64,000 nt of DNA from Isoetes taiwanensis (lineage: Eukaryota; Streptophyta; Lycopodiopsida; Isoetales; Isoetaceae): the NCBI GenBank assembly GCA_021234155.1, contig JAJEKV010000047.1:6041071-6105070 (forward strand). Reading direction: 5' to 3'. Within the stretch, counting starts at the first letter, position 1. Every line of letters starts with the position of its first letter. The notes beneath the pieces were generated by a model. That model worked only from the letters and a program-made list of their open reading frames with translations, had not been told where the DNA came from and ran no database searches. The position numbers and the translations under genes are program-made. Shown piece by piece: positions 24,407-35,301 of the stretch.

Positions 24407-25472
24407 GTCAAATTGCCTTTTAAAGTTGCGTACACAAGGGGGGTTTTTTGCTACCCTCCGAACGCAGATGCCATACCCTCCTTATGTATAAGTGCATCCC
24501 CCGGGAGTTAAAGGAGCCCTGGCCATTCTAGAAGCAGCGCTGTGGCCGCCATAGCCACAAAAAATGCATAGAAGAATGCTGAAAAGTTAGTATAGAACTT
24601 CTGTTTTCCTTTTTTTACCCAAAAACCCCAACCGCTGGCTAATTTGAAGGTAATATGCTATCGCCATCTCAGATCGGACATGTAGCCTTGTAAGGGCTTC
24701 CTGTACATCCAGACCCTGCAGATATCTTTACCAAGAAGAAATCAAGCACAGAGCAAGAAGGCGGCTGAAGAAGCCAGTTGAAGAAATGAAATATCTCAAT
24801 ATGTTTTTCCTCTTAAACATCTTGAAATCAAGGCTTTTTAAAAAACCTACCGTATTGTGCCACCTCATCAATGTGTTTTAATTCAAACCGGCACCTCAAA
24901 AATTGTGCCATCTCATAAGTGGCATTTAATTTTCGTATTTATTTCAATCACTTTTTAACCAACGGCTGAGATCAAGTTCTATAATCTAATGGCCTAGATT
25001 TAATTTTATTGACTTTTATATCGACGGCCAAGATTTAATCCCCAAATCCGATGGCTCGGATCTCAAGCCCCAAATAAGGGGGCTGCTTAGGGGATTGTGA
25101 CGCGGCTACATTTGAGTCGTCGATCTTCGTTTCAACGGCCAGAATCAATCTCTACATAAGAAGGGGGGTGCTTAGGTAATGACGAGGTGGCTGCAAAAGA
25201 ACCGTCGAAGGGGCGAGCCCGTTTATCTAAGGTAATGGGCTCTCAGGGGGTGCTCTCAGGGGTGTTTATCCCCTTCTTCAATAATAGGTCTCGAAGATGT
25301 TCATAATCTGACCCTTGGCCAAAACAAGCTAAAACTTGGAACAAGAAGCAGTGCAAAATTATCCTAATAATCGAGGAAGATAATCGTGATAATCGCCTTC
25401 GATATAAAAAGCACGTGGCTATCAAAGATCTTGCAAGTAACCACAGGGTAATATCTGGCATGTTAGCTGCAG
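24407..25472. other. Intergenic, repeat-derived
   Basis: Positions 24955-25150 contain several 'ACGGC(T/C)(G/A)AGAT(T/C)' motifs that recur in the repeat at 30.43-30.66 and 32.02-32.25 kb. The minus ORF 25243-25485 is unrecognised and overlaps dispersed repeat sequence. Confidence 0.4.
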
Positions 25473-25640
25473 TAAGACTGTCCATGCTTCTTATTATAAA
25501 CTTTACACATGGTACTCCAAAAACTGGTTAGTAGGTTTTACATAATATTGGTGTTGCTTCTTCCACTGGAGTGGCATGTAACATCCATGAATATTATATA
25601 TTGGCTAGGAATTATATCAAAATGCTACTTAAATTAACAA
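25473..25640. repeat. Dispersed repeat (copy of 30,693-30,865)
   Basis: AGTAAGACTGTCCATGCTTC through ATGCTACTTAAATTAA is about 95% the same as 30693-30865. After this point the two copies diverge completely. Confidence 0.85.
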
Positions 25641-25714
25641 GTGCTGCGCACGGAGGGTTGCCCTCCGTGACCCGAGAGTGAAACGGCTTAAATCACACTT
25701 CAAAGTCATGTTTT

Positions 25715-25795
25715 CGAGCATATACTGACATATACTTGGAATATGCCACAAACCCACATGGATGAAGGTTTTCCCCTTAGGAGCAACCCAAAAAA
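25715..25795. repeat. Short repeat element, diverged copy 1
   Basis: GCATATACTGACATATAC...GGTTTTCCCCTTAGGAGCAACCCAAAAAA aligns with the copies at 26.7 and 29.76 kb, but the hairpin arms have decayed. Confidence 0.6.
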
Positions 25796-26443
25796 CTGGA
25801 CTCAAACATATCAGTGGAATGCTATTTCCATGCCCAATTCATAATTCATAAGGCAAGGCATTCAAATACGCTAATAACTCACAAATTGAATATTGCAAAT
25901 AGGAAAAAGAAACACAATCCATTGGTTCCATTCAAACCTTGAACATATTGAAAGACGAGAAGCAAGAATGATGATTTCGTTGGTGTTTTAGTTTTCTTTA
26001 TCGGGGCTCAACACATGCACGCACTGTAGCCCGGTTCTCCAAGATTCAAGGAATTTGATTTTTTATTGCTATTTTTGTTTTCTAAATTTGAAATTGCCTC
26101 CAAGATTTCCAACCACCTTTATTGATTTTAGTACTAAATTGGGGGACAAAAGGGACATCGAAAATGAGACACCCTAGTGTGCAGACATTTGTTTGGTTCT
26201 AAAATTACAAGGTTGAATCCATTATTAATGTTAGACATTTTATGGTAGAGTATATCTCTCAATTTTGAATGGCGTGGAAGACGATCTTGAATATGTGGGA
26301 TTTGAACCCACATTATGCCCAAAATCCTAAGCATACCAAAGTGTAATTAAAATGGCTAAGAGATAGCCATGAAGCGACCACCATCCATGAGTATTCATGT
26401 TCAAGATCTGAGAAAACTTCCTTATACATTACAGCAATGTGAT

Positions 26444-26699
26444 CTTTGATGAGCCAACACGTTACAAGGAAGCCATGAACAGTTCCATGAAAAATGAATG
26501 GAGCAAAGGCATGCAAGAATAAGCAAAGCCATGCTAAAATATGATACATGGGACAGTGCAAGCTCTCTCCAGGCAGAAAGCTAGTACCCTGCAAGTGAGT
26601 TTGTAAAGTACAGTACAATGAAGAAGTAAAGATCGACGTGTTCAAAGCTCGACTTGTTGCCAAGGGATACTCATAAGTGCCAGGTATTGATTTCCATGA
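26444..26699 (+). pseudogene. Ty1/Copia reverse transcriptase, N-terminal fragment
   Basis: Across shifting frames the plus strand reads DEPTRYKEAMNSSMKNEWSK, then LSPGRKLVPCK, a stop, VCKVQYNEE, and VFKARLVAKGYS, a stop, VPGIDFHE. This is the start of the Copia-type RT domain (consensus P..Y.EA....W..A, LP.G.K.I.CKWV.K.K...., KARLVAKGY.Q..G.DY.E). There are at least three in-frame stops and one frameshift, and nothing of integrase or later RT motifs remains. The fragment stops where the short repeat at 26.70 kb begins. Confidence 0.8.
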
Positions 26700-26795
26700 A
26701 AACCAGCATATGCTAGGCATATGCCGGCATATACCTGGATATGCCCACATACCCACATAAACGGGGGTTTGCCCCCCTAGGGGCAACCCAAAAAT
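26700..26795. repeat. Short repeat element, copy 2, with GGTTTGCCCC hairpin
   Basis: Starts CAGCATATGCTAGGCATATG and ends in an inverted repeat (GGGTTTGCCCC / GGGGCAACCC around CCTA) followed by AAAAA. It truncates the Copia RT relic. Confidence 0.75.
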
Positions 26796-29755
26796 AAAGG
26801 TTCCACACCAGCCTATGATATTGTCCACACTATAAATTCAAAAGTTTCTAACATCATCCAAACATAAGCACTTATATTTAAGTATAGCAAGGTGATAAAC
26901 ATAATTTAGAGTTGTAATATTTTAGTGTTGCTACTAACAATGGCTCTTTGCATTAGCTTCGCATATGGGTCAAGTGATATTTGCAAGGGCATATTTGCAT
27001 CTTCACTTTCATCCTATTTTGAACAATCTGTGCGCATAAAAACATGCGATTTTCTATTACTTGTAATAATCCATAACGAAAAAAAAAAAAGAAAGCAAAA
27101 AATCACAGAGAAAGATTCAAGCAGTGCCTTGCCTTATTTAAAACAGCTGGTGTTGCCAGGTATTTGAGAGGAACATCTTGACAAACATGCAAAAGAACAT
27201 ACTGGTTAATCATCGACACACCTCTTGGCGCACCCTTTGAAACTAAAGAATTTAATTTTGAGTTGATATGGAGAAGAAAAACTAAAAGTGCCATTGAAAC
27301 AAAAGAATTTACTATTAAGTTGACACAGAGTTGACTTTAACTTTGGTGTCCAGGAGTCCAACTTGCATTCAGGACTTTAACAAAAGGACTTTAACAAAAC
27401 GTCTTGAACGATTGAAAAAGCGTGTTGTATTAAGAGCTTGAAACATGAAGTTTTTAAATGTGTAAATGTGATAGTTCCTACAGTGCCAAGGAGATGTCAA
27501 TTTTCCTACCATGGATAGTTCCTGTGGCTAGATTATTTTAAGAAAATAAAATCATTACCAAGAGGGAACTATAAAACGGGCATCTCCTATGGTTGGAAGG
27601 CATGTACAGATGAGTAACCCTTTATACCACGTTTATATGCTATAACTTGTCTCCAGCTACACAAAAATATAACATTTGAGAGAAGAACCAATGCATATAC
27701 TTCTTTGGAAAGATTATAGAGCACAAAATACTACCAGAAATTCTGCATCAGAATATTGAAATAACATAGTTCTTTAGCAGACTATGTATCTTTGCCTTCG
27801 TGTAGAAGTCAACTGAAAGATAAAAGGTTAGAAGTTTCTTGATGTTCATCTCTTCCTAACATAAGACACTTAAAAGTGTTAAATCTCTTCGTTTGCTACT
27901 ACTCCAGGGCCAATTAAAATAGGCTGCAAATGCAAAAAATGGAGTAAAAACCAAAGTTACAATGCAAATGAAAGATGACTTAAAATCCACCAAGCCGATT
28001 GAATGCGAAAACTGGTATTCTGAACTAACAAAAAATGCAGCATGTGATGATTCACCACTTCTAAAGCTTTGCAAACTTACCAACCAAGATTTTTGGATAT
28101 TCAAGCCTGACAAAGAAAATGGTCTTCAGATCTAAAGCTCATAGGATAGATAAGAAAGAATTCTGTTTACCCTAGATTTTAGCTTGCATTAAGCCAAATC
28201 AAGTCATTTCTTTCTTTCTTTCCTACAGGTTTCAAGTATTCGATAGAGAAGCAGAGTGAAGAAGGGGTCTCTTCCAATTCCTTTTTAAGGAAGTTGATGG
28301 CAAAAAAAGGTCACACAGATAGAGAATGGAAAAAGAGGAGCAAACTGGAGTTAACTTCGAAAATTCAAAGGTGTAAAATAAGATTAGGGTTTTGCGTAAA
28401 TCAAGAAAATTCGTGATGCCGCAGGTCAAAAAAAAAAAAAAAAAAAAAGGGAGTTCATGGGTCACATCAGCCAAGGAGATCAAAAATTGGCTTAAGATCT
28501 GGGGTAGACAATTCGATGCAAAAGAAACAATAGCTGGAGGACGATATTAAGTTTTAAGTAGATAATGGAGCTAAAAGATTATGAAAGAGGCAACTTCAAA
28601 TACCTCTTATCACGGCCAAGCGCAGAACTAAACGAAATCAGATTTTAAGGCGTTAAGAAACCCTTGCTTCAAGTAATCGTTAAGAAATGCAGGGTAAAAA
28701 GTGTTCTTTTAAGCCTGAGATATGAACATGAAGCATAAAAAATCAAACCTCTTTTCAAGCCGTTCAAACGTGAAGGGTAAAAAATCTGTTAAAAAAAGAG
28801 CTTGAAGCAAGGTTAAGGCAGACTAACTAACTCGCACAAGATTTCAAAGATAAGCCCGACAAAAATCGATCCAGAATTTGCAAAATCGGCCAGAGATATT
28901 TCTCGCCCTAACCGATAAACAAAGGAAAATAAAAATCGTGCTGAAAACCTCAAGATTTACCTTGTTGCTTCGTAATCCAGGCTCAAGCTCTGCCCACAAC
29001 TAAGGGTGCGGCTCCAGAAATGGTGCTTTTGCCCCCCTAAAATAATTGCTCCTTACCATGTTTGACGCCATCGAAAGAAAGCACACTCTGCATTATGAAT
29101 AGGAACCATATTAAAAAACGACATAGCATTTCTTGAATCTGTGTACCTGAGCCCTGGAAAGCAAAAGTTTTACAGGTTCTTGTTTACTCTTGCTTTATGA
29201 CGTAGAAAATCTTTTTTCTGAACTATGATCTGCAAAAACCTCTGCAGATCACATGCCATTTCTAACCAAGAACTGAAATAATACATGACTTTACCTAGAC
29301 GGTTTTTCATAGTCAAATACTCTTCAAGCCATGGCGACGCTCCCATTATCCAGAACCGAGGTTGCAGCTATGGCGCTATCTCCGACCCCCATTCCTTTGC
29401 ATGCAGACTGAATGCCTTTCTTTCCATGTCTATTTGCATGCGTTTCAACTTTGCATGTCTGTTTAATGCCTCAGTATAAAAGCATAGACCTTAGATCCCG
29501 CCTGGATTTCCAAAAGAGATAATGCTCAAGCTGCGGGCGATGGAGTTCGGCTCTTGAAAGCTAGGTAGGGGCATTTTTATGTTGATCATATCATGAGCAG
29601 GTCTCTGAAAAACTCTTTCTATTAAACAGGTAATCAGGAGGCTCCATAATCGGCTACGTTTACCAGCAGGATCGATGCGCCATAGCCACGCCTGCGAAGG
29701 AATGGGCTGGATGACCGAGCACTTACAGGCACCAGCCAGTTTTTAGCAGTCACCA
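26796..29755. other. Intergenic, no gene seen
   Basis: AT-rich DNA with homopurine runs (A18 near 28428-28448, A12 near 27080). The short ORFs (26925-27167 +, 27856-28113 -, 28232-28483 -) have no motifs and low coding character. Confidence 0.4.
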
Positions 29756-29842
29756 GTATATGCTAGGCATATGCCGGCATATACCTGGATATGCCCACAT
29801 ACCCACATAAACGAAGGTTTGCCCCCCTAGGGGCAACCCAAA
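29756..29842. repeat. Short repeat element, copy 3
   Basis: About 85 bp, nearly the same as 26703-26795, including the terminal hairpin GGTTTGCCCCCCTAGGGGC and AAAAA. It sits exactly at the left edge of the duplicated block starting 29843. Confidence 0.75.
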
Positions 29843-30680
29843 AAGTGCTATATACAAATTTCACTTTTAACATTTAGTCCAACAAGCATATGGACAAAGG
29901 CTCTCATTATTGTAAGAGGGACTTAATCTATTTTAAACAACATCCCCACATTTGTCACTTGTTTCCTTAGCTATATGTATTGTTTGGTTTTTTGGGAACC
30001 GGTTAAATATAACACTACATACAAATGCGACATTTTTTTATATGTTTCTAACTAATATGTTTTCATTTAATATATTTCCAACTTAAATGCCCAAACAAAA
30101 AGCCCAGCAACGCTAAGCACTTTTTCTAGTTCCCATAGATTCTGTAAAGTTCCAAGTTTTCAAAAAGATTCTTAGTATTCGATCAGATTAGCTCCAACTG
30201 CGATGGAACGATGTCAAAATCACTACTCATAGGAAAGCTCTCGATGGGAGGAATCCAATGATGTGGGCTCCACCTTCATCCGACCCCTCTAATGCAAGTT
30301 ACCGGCCCTTGAAGCCGATTATAAAAAAAAAAGCTTCCTAGGAAGTCCACCCATTAATGCTGGTTATCTTTTTATTAAATAAGGGTGCCACCTCACCTCT
30401 TTTAATAAAAGAAATGGCAATTTAATAAAAAAATTAATGGTCCGGATTTCTCCTCCCCCTTTTGATCCAACGGCTAAGATTGATTGCACCAAAAAGCACC
30501 TTTTAACGGACCTTCCTTTAAAAAATCAAGGTCCAAGATTTCTCACGTGCACGATCAACGGTCTAGGGATGGGGTGCATGCCCCATGCATGCCCCCCATT
30601 AAATCCAAAGGCCATTGTCGCGCCACCTCAAAAAATAGACGGGTGGGATCAATCTCTACATAACTTTCACCCCCTCATGG
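29843..30680. repeat. About 0.85-kb direct repeat, copy A
   Basis: AAGTGCTATATACAAATTTC...CTTTCACCCC recurs at 31386-32255 with about 95% identity. It contains CCCAGCAACGCT...AGCAC, which has a relative at 52.77 kb. Confidence 0.85.
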
Positions 30681-30873
30681 GTGAAAGCAGTAAGACTTTC
30701 CATGCTTCTTATTATAAACTTTACACATGGTACTCCAAAAATTGGTTAGTAGGTTTTACATAATATTGGTGTTGCTCCTTCCACTGGAGTGGCATGTAAC
30801 ATCCATGAATATTGTATATTGGCTAGGAAATATATCAAAATGCTACTTAAATTAAAAAGTGCTATATACAAAT

Positions 30874-31388
30874 TTCATTGTCCAGGAACAAGCTTGTAGC
30901 TATTGCATCAATTCGCACGGGGTCCCACAGGCTACGGATTGAGACCGGTAGATGGGAGCGGCCGCAATTGCCGCGAGAAGCGAGACTATGTGCCTGTTGC
31001 CAGTTACAGGTTATTGAAGATGAAAGCCATACTCTTCTGAGTTGCGCTGCTTTTGAGATAGTCCGGAATCATTTTGTGACCTTAGCATTCCATTCCACGC
31101 TTCCACAACTTCTCAGAGCACCATCTGTGCATGACTTGGCATTATACATATTTGAGGTTCTAGATAAACGTCTGCAATTACTGAGCCCTCAGTAGTCATT
31201 ATCTCCGCTTATCTAGTATCATCATTACTGCAAAGGTTTTATTCTATTCTATTCTATTCCTTGAAAACCTTTCGAGGCAGGGGTTTTTTAATCCTAGTAG
31301 TAATGATTGTACTAGCCCATTGTATGGGTCCCATGACCTATTGGTCTTCGTGGACGTTAAAAAAACTATTCTATTCTATTCTATTCTT
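30874..31388 (+). mobile_element. LINE 3' fragment, second copy, inserted in the direct repeat
   Basis: The coding part (30,883-31,195) encodes 'SRNKLVAIASIRTGSHRLRI...' and ends in the CACCQLQ...C cluster, nearly the same as 8627-8939. The 3' UTR is interrupted by an internal (TATTC)n expansion at 31243-31260. The element ends in CTATTCTATTCTATTCTATT. Comparison with copy A (29860-29875) gives the empty site: no target duplication and essentially no base lost. Confidence 0.85.
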
Positions 31389-32255
31389 TTAACATTTAGT
31401 CCAACAAGCATATGGACCTATTCTTATTCGTATTCTTATTCATTATTATAAGAGGGACTTAATCTATTTTAAACAACATCCCCACATTTGTCACTTGTTT
31501 CCTTAGCTATATGTATTGTTTGGTTTTTTGGGAACTGGTTAAATATAACACTACATACAAATGCTACATTTTTTCATATGTTTTCATCTGCTTATGTTTC
31601 TAACTAATATGGTTTCATTTAATATATTTCCAACTTAAATGCCCAAACAAAAAGCCCAGCAACCAACGCTAAGCACTTTTTCTAGTTCCCATAGATTCTG
31701 TAAAGTTCCAAGTTTCCAAAAAGATTCTTAGTATTCGATCAGATTAGCTCCAACTGCGACGGAACGATGTCAAAACCACTACTTATAGGAAAGCTCTCGA
31801 TGGGAGGAATCTAATGATGTGGGTTCCACCTTCATCCGACCCCTCTAATGCAAGTTACCGGCCCTTGAAGCCGATTATAAAAAAAAAACTTCCTAGGAAG
31901 TCCACCCATTAATGCTGGTGCCATCTCATTACCTTTTTATTAAATAAGGGTGCCACCTCACCTCTTTTAATAAAAGAAATGGCAATTTAATAAAAAAATT
32001 AATGGTTCGAATTTCTCCTCCCCCTCTTGATCCAACGGCTAAGATTGACTGCACCAAAAAGCACCTTTTAACAGACCTTCCTTGCACCTTCCTTTAAAAA
32101 ATCAAGGGCCAAGATTTCTCACGTGCACGATCAACGGTCTAGGGATGGGGTGTATGCCCCATGCATGCCCCCCATTAAATCAAAAGGCCATTGTCGCGCC
32201 ACCTCAAAAAATAGACGGCTGGATCAATCTCTACATAACTTTCACCCCCCATGGG
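31386..32255. repeat. About 0.85-kb direct repeat, copy B
   Basis: TTTTAACATTTAGTCCAACA... onwards matches 29869-30670. It has small insertions made of TATTC/TTATTC units. Confidence 0.85.
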
Positions 32256-32457
32256 CACATCAAATAATTGTATATATATAACAGATATAACTTTACCCAA
32301 AAAAAAAAAAAATTGTTGTCACATATGATTTCCTTATGTTAAAAATTAACAATTTCTTAAAAAATTAATGTTTGTAATGCAAATTTTTTTTTTTTTGAAG
32401 AACTGTGGCATCAATATATTAAAAGAATGGTAATGTTACAAAATTAGTGAGGAGGAA

Positions 32458-32540
32458 GAATAGAATAGAATAGAATATGATTTTATCGTCCACGGAGACC
32501 AACTGGCCTATGGGACCCAAGTACAAGGAGAACTGCCCCA
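32458..32540 (-). mobile_element. LINE 3' end only (minus strand) with (ATTCT)n tail
   Basis: The reverse complement reads GGGTCCCATAGGCCAGTTGG...CCGTGGACG, then ATATTCTATTCTATTCT. It matches the last part of the LINE 3' UTR at 9030-9085. No coding part remains. Confidence 0.75.
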
Positions 32541-32603
32541 AAGAGACAGCGATACCTCGACACTCCACAACAAACTCACAGAAAAACTGCAACTCTACTG
32601 CTG

Positions 32604-32638
32604 TACCTTTCTCGGCCTTTTGGCTAAGATCAAGTGTA
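32604..32638 (+). pseudogene. U2 snRNA 5' fragment (35 nt)
   Basis: TACCTTTCTCGGCCTTTTGG, continuing to CAAGTGTA, equals nucleotides 2-36 of the strongly conserved U2 spliceosomal RNA 5' end (stem I and the start of the branch-point region). The next bases (ATGCAAAA) depart from U2, so it is truncated and non-functional. It lies about 65 bp from a LINE 3' end in the opposite orientation. Confidence 0.85.
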
Positions 32639-32699
32639 ATGCAAAATATTAATCCCTTCCTCAGAGCACTTAAGACAATTATCCTTCCCCCTTTTTTTT

Positions 32700-34290
32700 G
32701 TCATCAATTAACCTAAAAACTTATCCGTGAATCTAGTTTTAACAAAATCCATTATGTTAGCCACTTACGTAATTGTTGGTTAACCTCTTTTTAACTCAAC
32801 TGGTTATGTTAGTCACTAACTTAACATAATGATTTTCTTGATCTATTATGTTAAATTTAATATAACGTTTAGTGTGAACTGCAAGATAATTTAATCATAA
32901 TGAGAGAAGTGTTAAAAGTTAAATTTTAACATAATATAAGGTAATGGTGCTTGTGAACCTATCCTAAATTTCTTTTCCTCACTTTGTGTGTGAGTGTTAT
33001 TATGCTTCATTTAAACAATTCTATGAGCAAACTTCACCATTACAACTTTTAGGAACACATGTCCTTTTTCGGGGTGTATTATTATGCTTCATTTAAAGAA
33101 TTCTAAGGAAATTTCACCATTACAACTTTTGAGGACACATGTCCTTTTTCAGAAAGATATACACAATTGCCTATGTTGATGATATGTGCAAGTCACCTGG
33201 GGTTCATGATGATGATGATGTGCCTCCACGTTGATCGAATGATCTTTAAGCTCTAGGCCCCTTGATGCATTGTTTTATTATGTGCTTGTGTGCATGCATC
33301 TCGTCTCTGTTCGTGATTTTGAAAATTTATAAATCATAAATTTTATAATAAAATATAAAGAATAAGAATCAATTCTTACGTTATGCCACATATGACACAC
33401 ACACACCATGCTAATATTGTTTTGTTGGGTCCTGCCCCCAACACCTTATAGTCACTACAATGCACTAATGCACGTAGAAGCAACGCCACTATTCAACCAT
33501 TTATATGGGCGACATTAGGTGTAAGATCTAAATGTCTTGTAATGTGTCATGTCAAAATTGCGTGCTTTAAAATTTTGTGACTTGGGAACCTATCTTCTAG
33601 CAGTCTTTGGGCACACTAAGGTGTAGTCTCCTTGGTGAAATTCTGAAACTTGGACACCTATCTTCCAGCAACAATTAAACAAAACCACGTGTAGGATTTG
33701 GACAGATATCTTCCATCAGCAATTGGAGGCACCAAGATGTAGCTTCCTTAGATTTAAAGACTTGGGCGATTGCTTACCATCTAGCAGCAATAAGATACAC
33801 CAAGGTTCCTTGGTTCGGTTGAGCATGTGCAATCATCCATGAAGTATCGATAGGCAAAAGTAAAAGAGTTGGATAGGCCCTATAATGGGTCACTAGACTA
33901 TGCGGCAAGTAGCTGGTTGTGCAAGGTCAGCAAGCTAGTTGTAGGCCACATTGGAGACAAGAATAGAGGAGGTGAACAAGTGTGGTGAATAAGGTAAGTT
34001 TATCGGTCTGGCCGAGGCTGATAACCAATGCGTGGCTGAGGCTGTACGCCCGAGGCCAAATATTTGCACATAAGGCCGAGGCCCGCTATCTGGCTGAGGA
34101 GGTACAACCGAGGCCACGCATTTTTGGTTATCCGCCGAAGCAAAGACCGATAACCACCTTATCGGGCTGATAACTAATTATCTCCTAGTACCGATAACTA
34201 GTTATCACTCCTAGGAGTGATAACTTAATTATCGGACTCTCCCTTTACACTAGAGAGTCATATAAGGATTGTTCCGAAAACTATTGATGA
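32700..34290. other. Intergenic; contains a tandem repeat and a palindrome
   Basis: About 78-bp units at 32995-33073 and 33076-33153 (ATTATGCTTCATTTAAA...ACACATGTCCTTTTTC) form a tandem pair. Positions 34000-34140 carry repeated GCCGAGGC motifs. No gene. Confidence 0.5.
34200..34225. repeat. 26-bp perfect palindrome
   Basis: AGTTATCACTCCT followed by its exact complement. A neighbouring 14-bp palindrome, GATAACTAGTTATC, overlaps it on the left. Confidence 0.85.
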
Positions 34291-34291
34291 T

Positions 34292-34487
34292 AGATATATA
34301 GTACTTTTTATGTTATACAATATGAACGAGTCTAGTCTAGGATGGGTCTGAGGTCCTATTTTAGGCGCCAGGTGTCCTTACAGTAAGGTAAGATAGATAG
34401 ATAGTACTTTTTACGTTATACACGATACGGACGAGTGTAGGATGAGTCCGAAGTCCCATTTTAGGCACAAGTGTCCCTACAGGGAGA
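34292..34487. repeat. Diverged two-copy tandem repeat, about 100-bp unit
   Basis: AGATATATAGTACTTTTTATG...GTGTCCTTACAG is followed by AGATAGATAGTACTTTTTACG...GTGTCCCTACAG. Confidence 0.8.
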
Positions 34488-35160
34488 CATCATAGTGTTG
34501 TCCCCAGCAAGGGGGGTAAATGAAAGGGAGACATATAGAGAGGGTTGTCCAAAGGCAGAATAAAATAGAATTTTATTTAGCCACAGATTGCGCCAGTTGA
34601 AGGGGCACATGGGCTGTTTTTAGTTTTATGCTTTGTTTCGTTTCGTGGATTGTGCTGCTACGTGCTATCGTTTTCGTTCCTCCGGCGGTCCAGCACTTCG
34701 CAGCTGTCTTTTACCCATTTCCCTCGCTCTTTGCCGGATTTATTTTGAACACATGTCTTCTTCTCCGCACTTGGGCGCCCAAGATCAACATCAAATGCCT
34801 GCTAATCCGTCTCCAAACGTCCGACATCGAGCTCTTTACACCCAGTATTCTAAGATCCCTTGAAATATTCTCGTTTCTTCTTTCACTCGTCTTTCTATCA
34901 TAAGCTTTCTGTTTCTTTCTTTTTTTTTCTCTCTTCGGCTCTTCTGAAGGATGTCTAAATATCGAATCTTCTGGTAAGAATCCTGCTGGTTTATGGATTT
35001 TCGAGTAGCTCCTTCTTGCAAATGCTCTCTTGCGGAATGTTTGCTTTATTGCTTTGTGAAGAGCTCTTTCTTACAAATGCTCTTTAAAAGTGAGATGCCC
35101 ATTCATCTTTTGAAAGATCCAGCTCATTCATGTTTGAAAGATCCGTAATAAGCTTTCTCT

Positions 35161-35166
35161 TATAAA
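35161..35166 (+). promoter_or_regulatory. Possible TATA box of the kinase gene
   Basis: TATAAA in TCTCTTATAAAGCTGG, 136 bp upstream of the ATG. An upstream start near 34.6 kb with a long leader is equally possible. Confidence 0.35.
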
Positions 35167-35301
35167 GCTGGCATGGTCATGGTGATCTTTTGAAGATCGG
35201 TAGGAAGCTTTTTATGGCCTGAAGCTGCTGGGCTTGTCATCTTTAAGTCCGTTAAAGCTTTTCTACTTCCCTGCTAGTATAGAAAGCCGTTTATGCTCTA
35301 A

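Noticed and set aside
26270-26330. tRNA-like T-arm (GTGGGTTCAAATCCCAC on the minus strand)
   Set aside because: Only the T stem-loop is convincing; acceptor, D and anticodon arms do not fold and no A-box of good quality precedes it.
26313-26828. 171-aa minus-strand ORF
   Set aside because: It is the complement of the plus-strand Copia RT relic plus a short repeat; no motif of its own.
29756-29842. Helitron 3' end interpretation of the GGTTTGCCCC hairpin repeat
   Set aside because: No CTRR terminus after the hairpin, no 5' TC partner and no AT insertion site could be shown.
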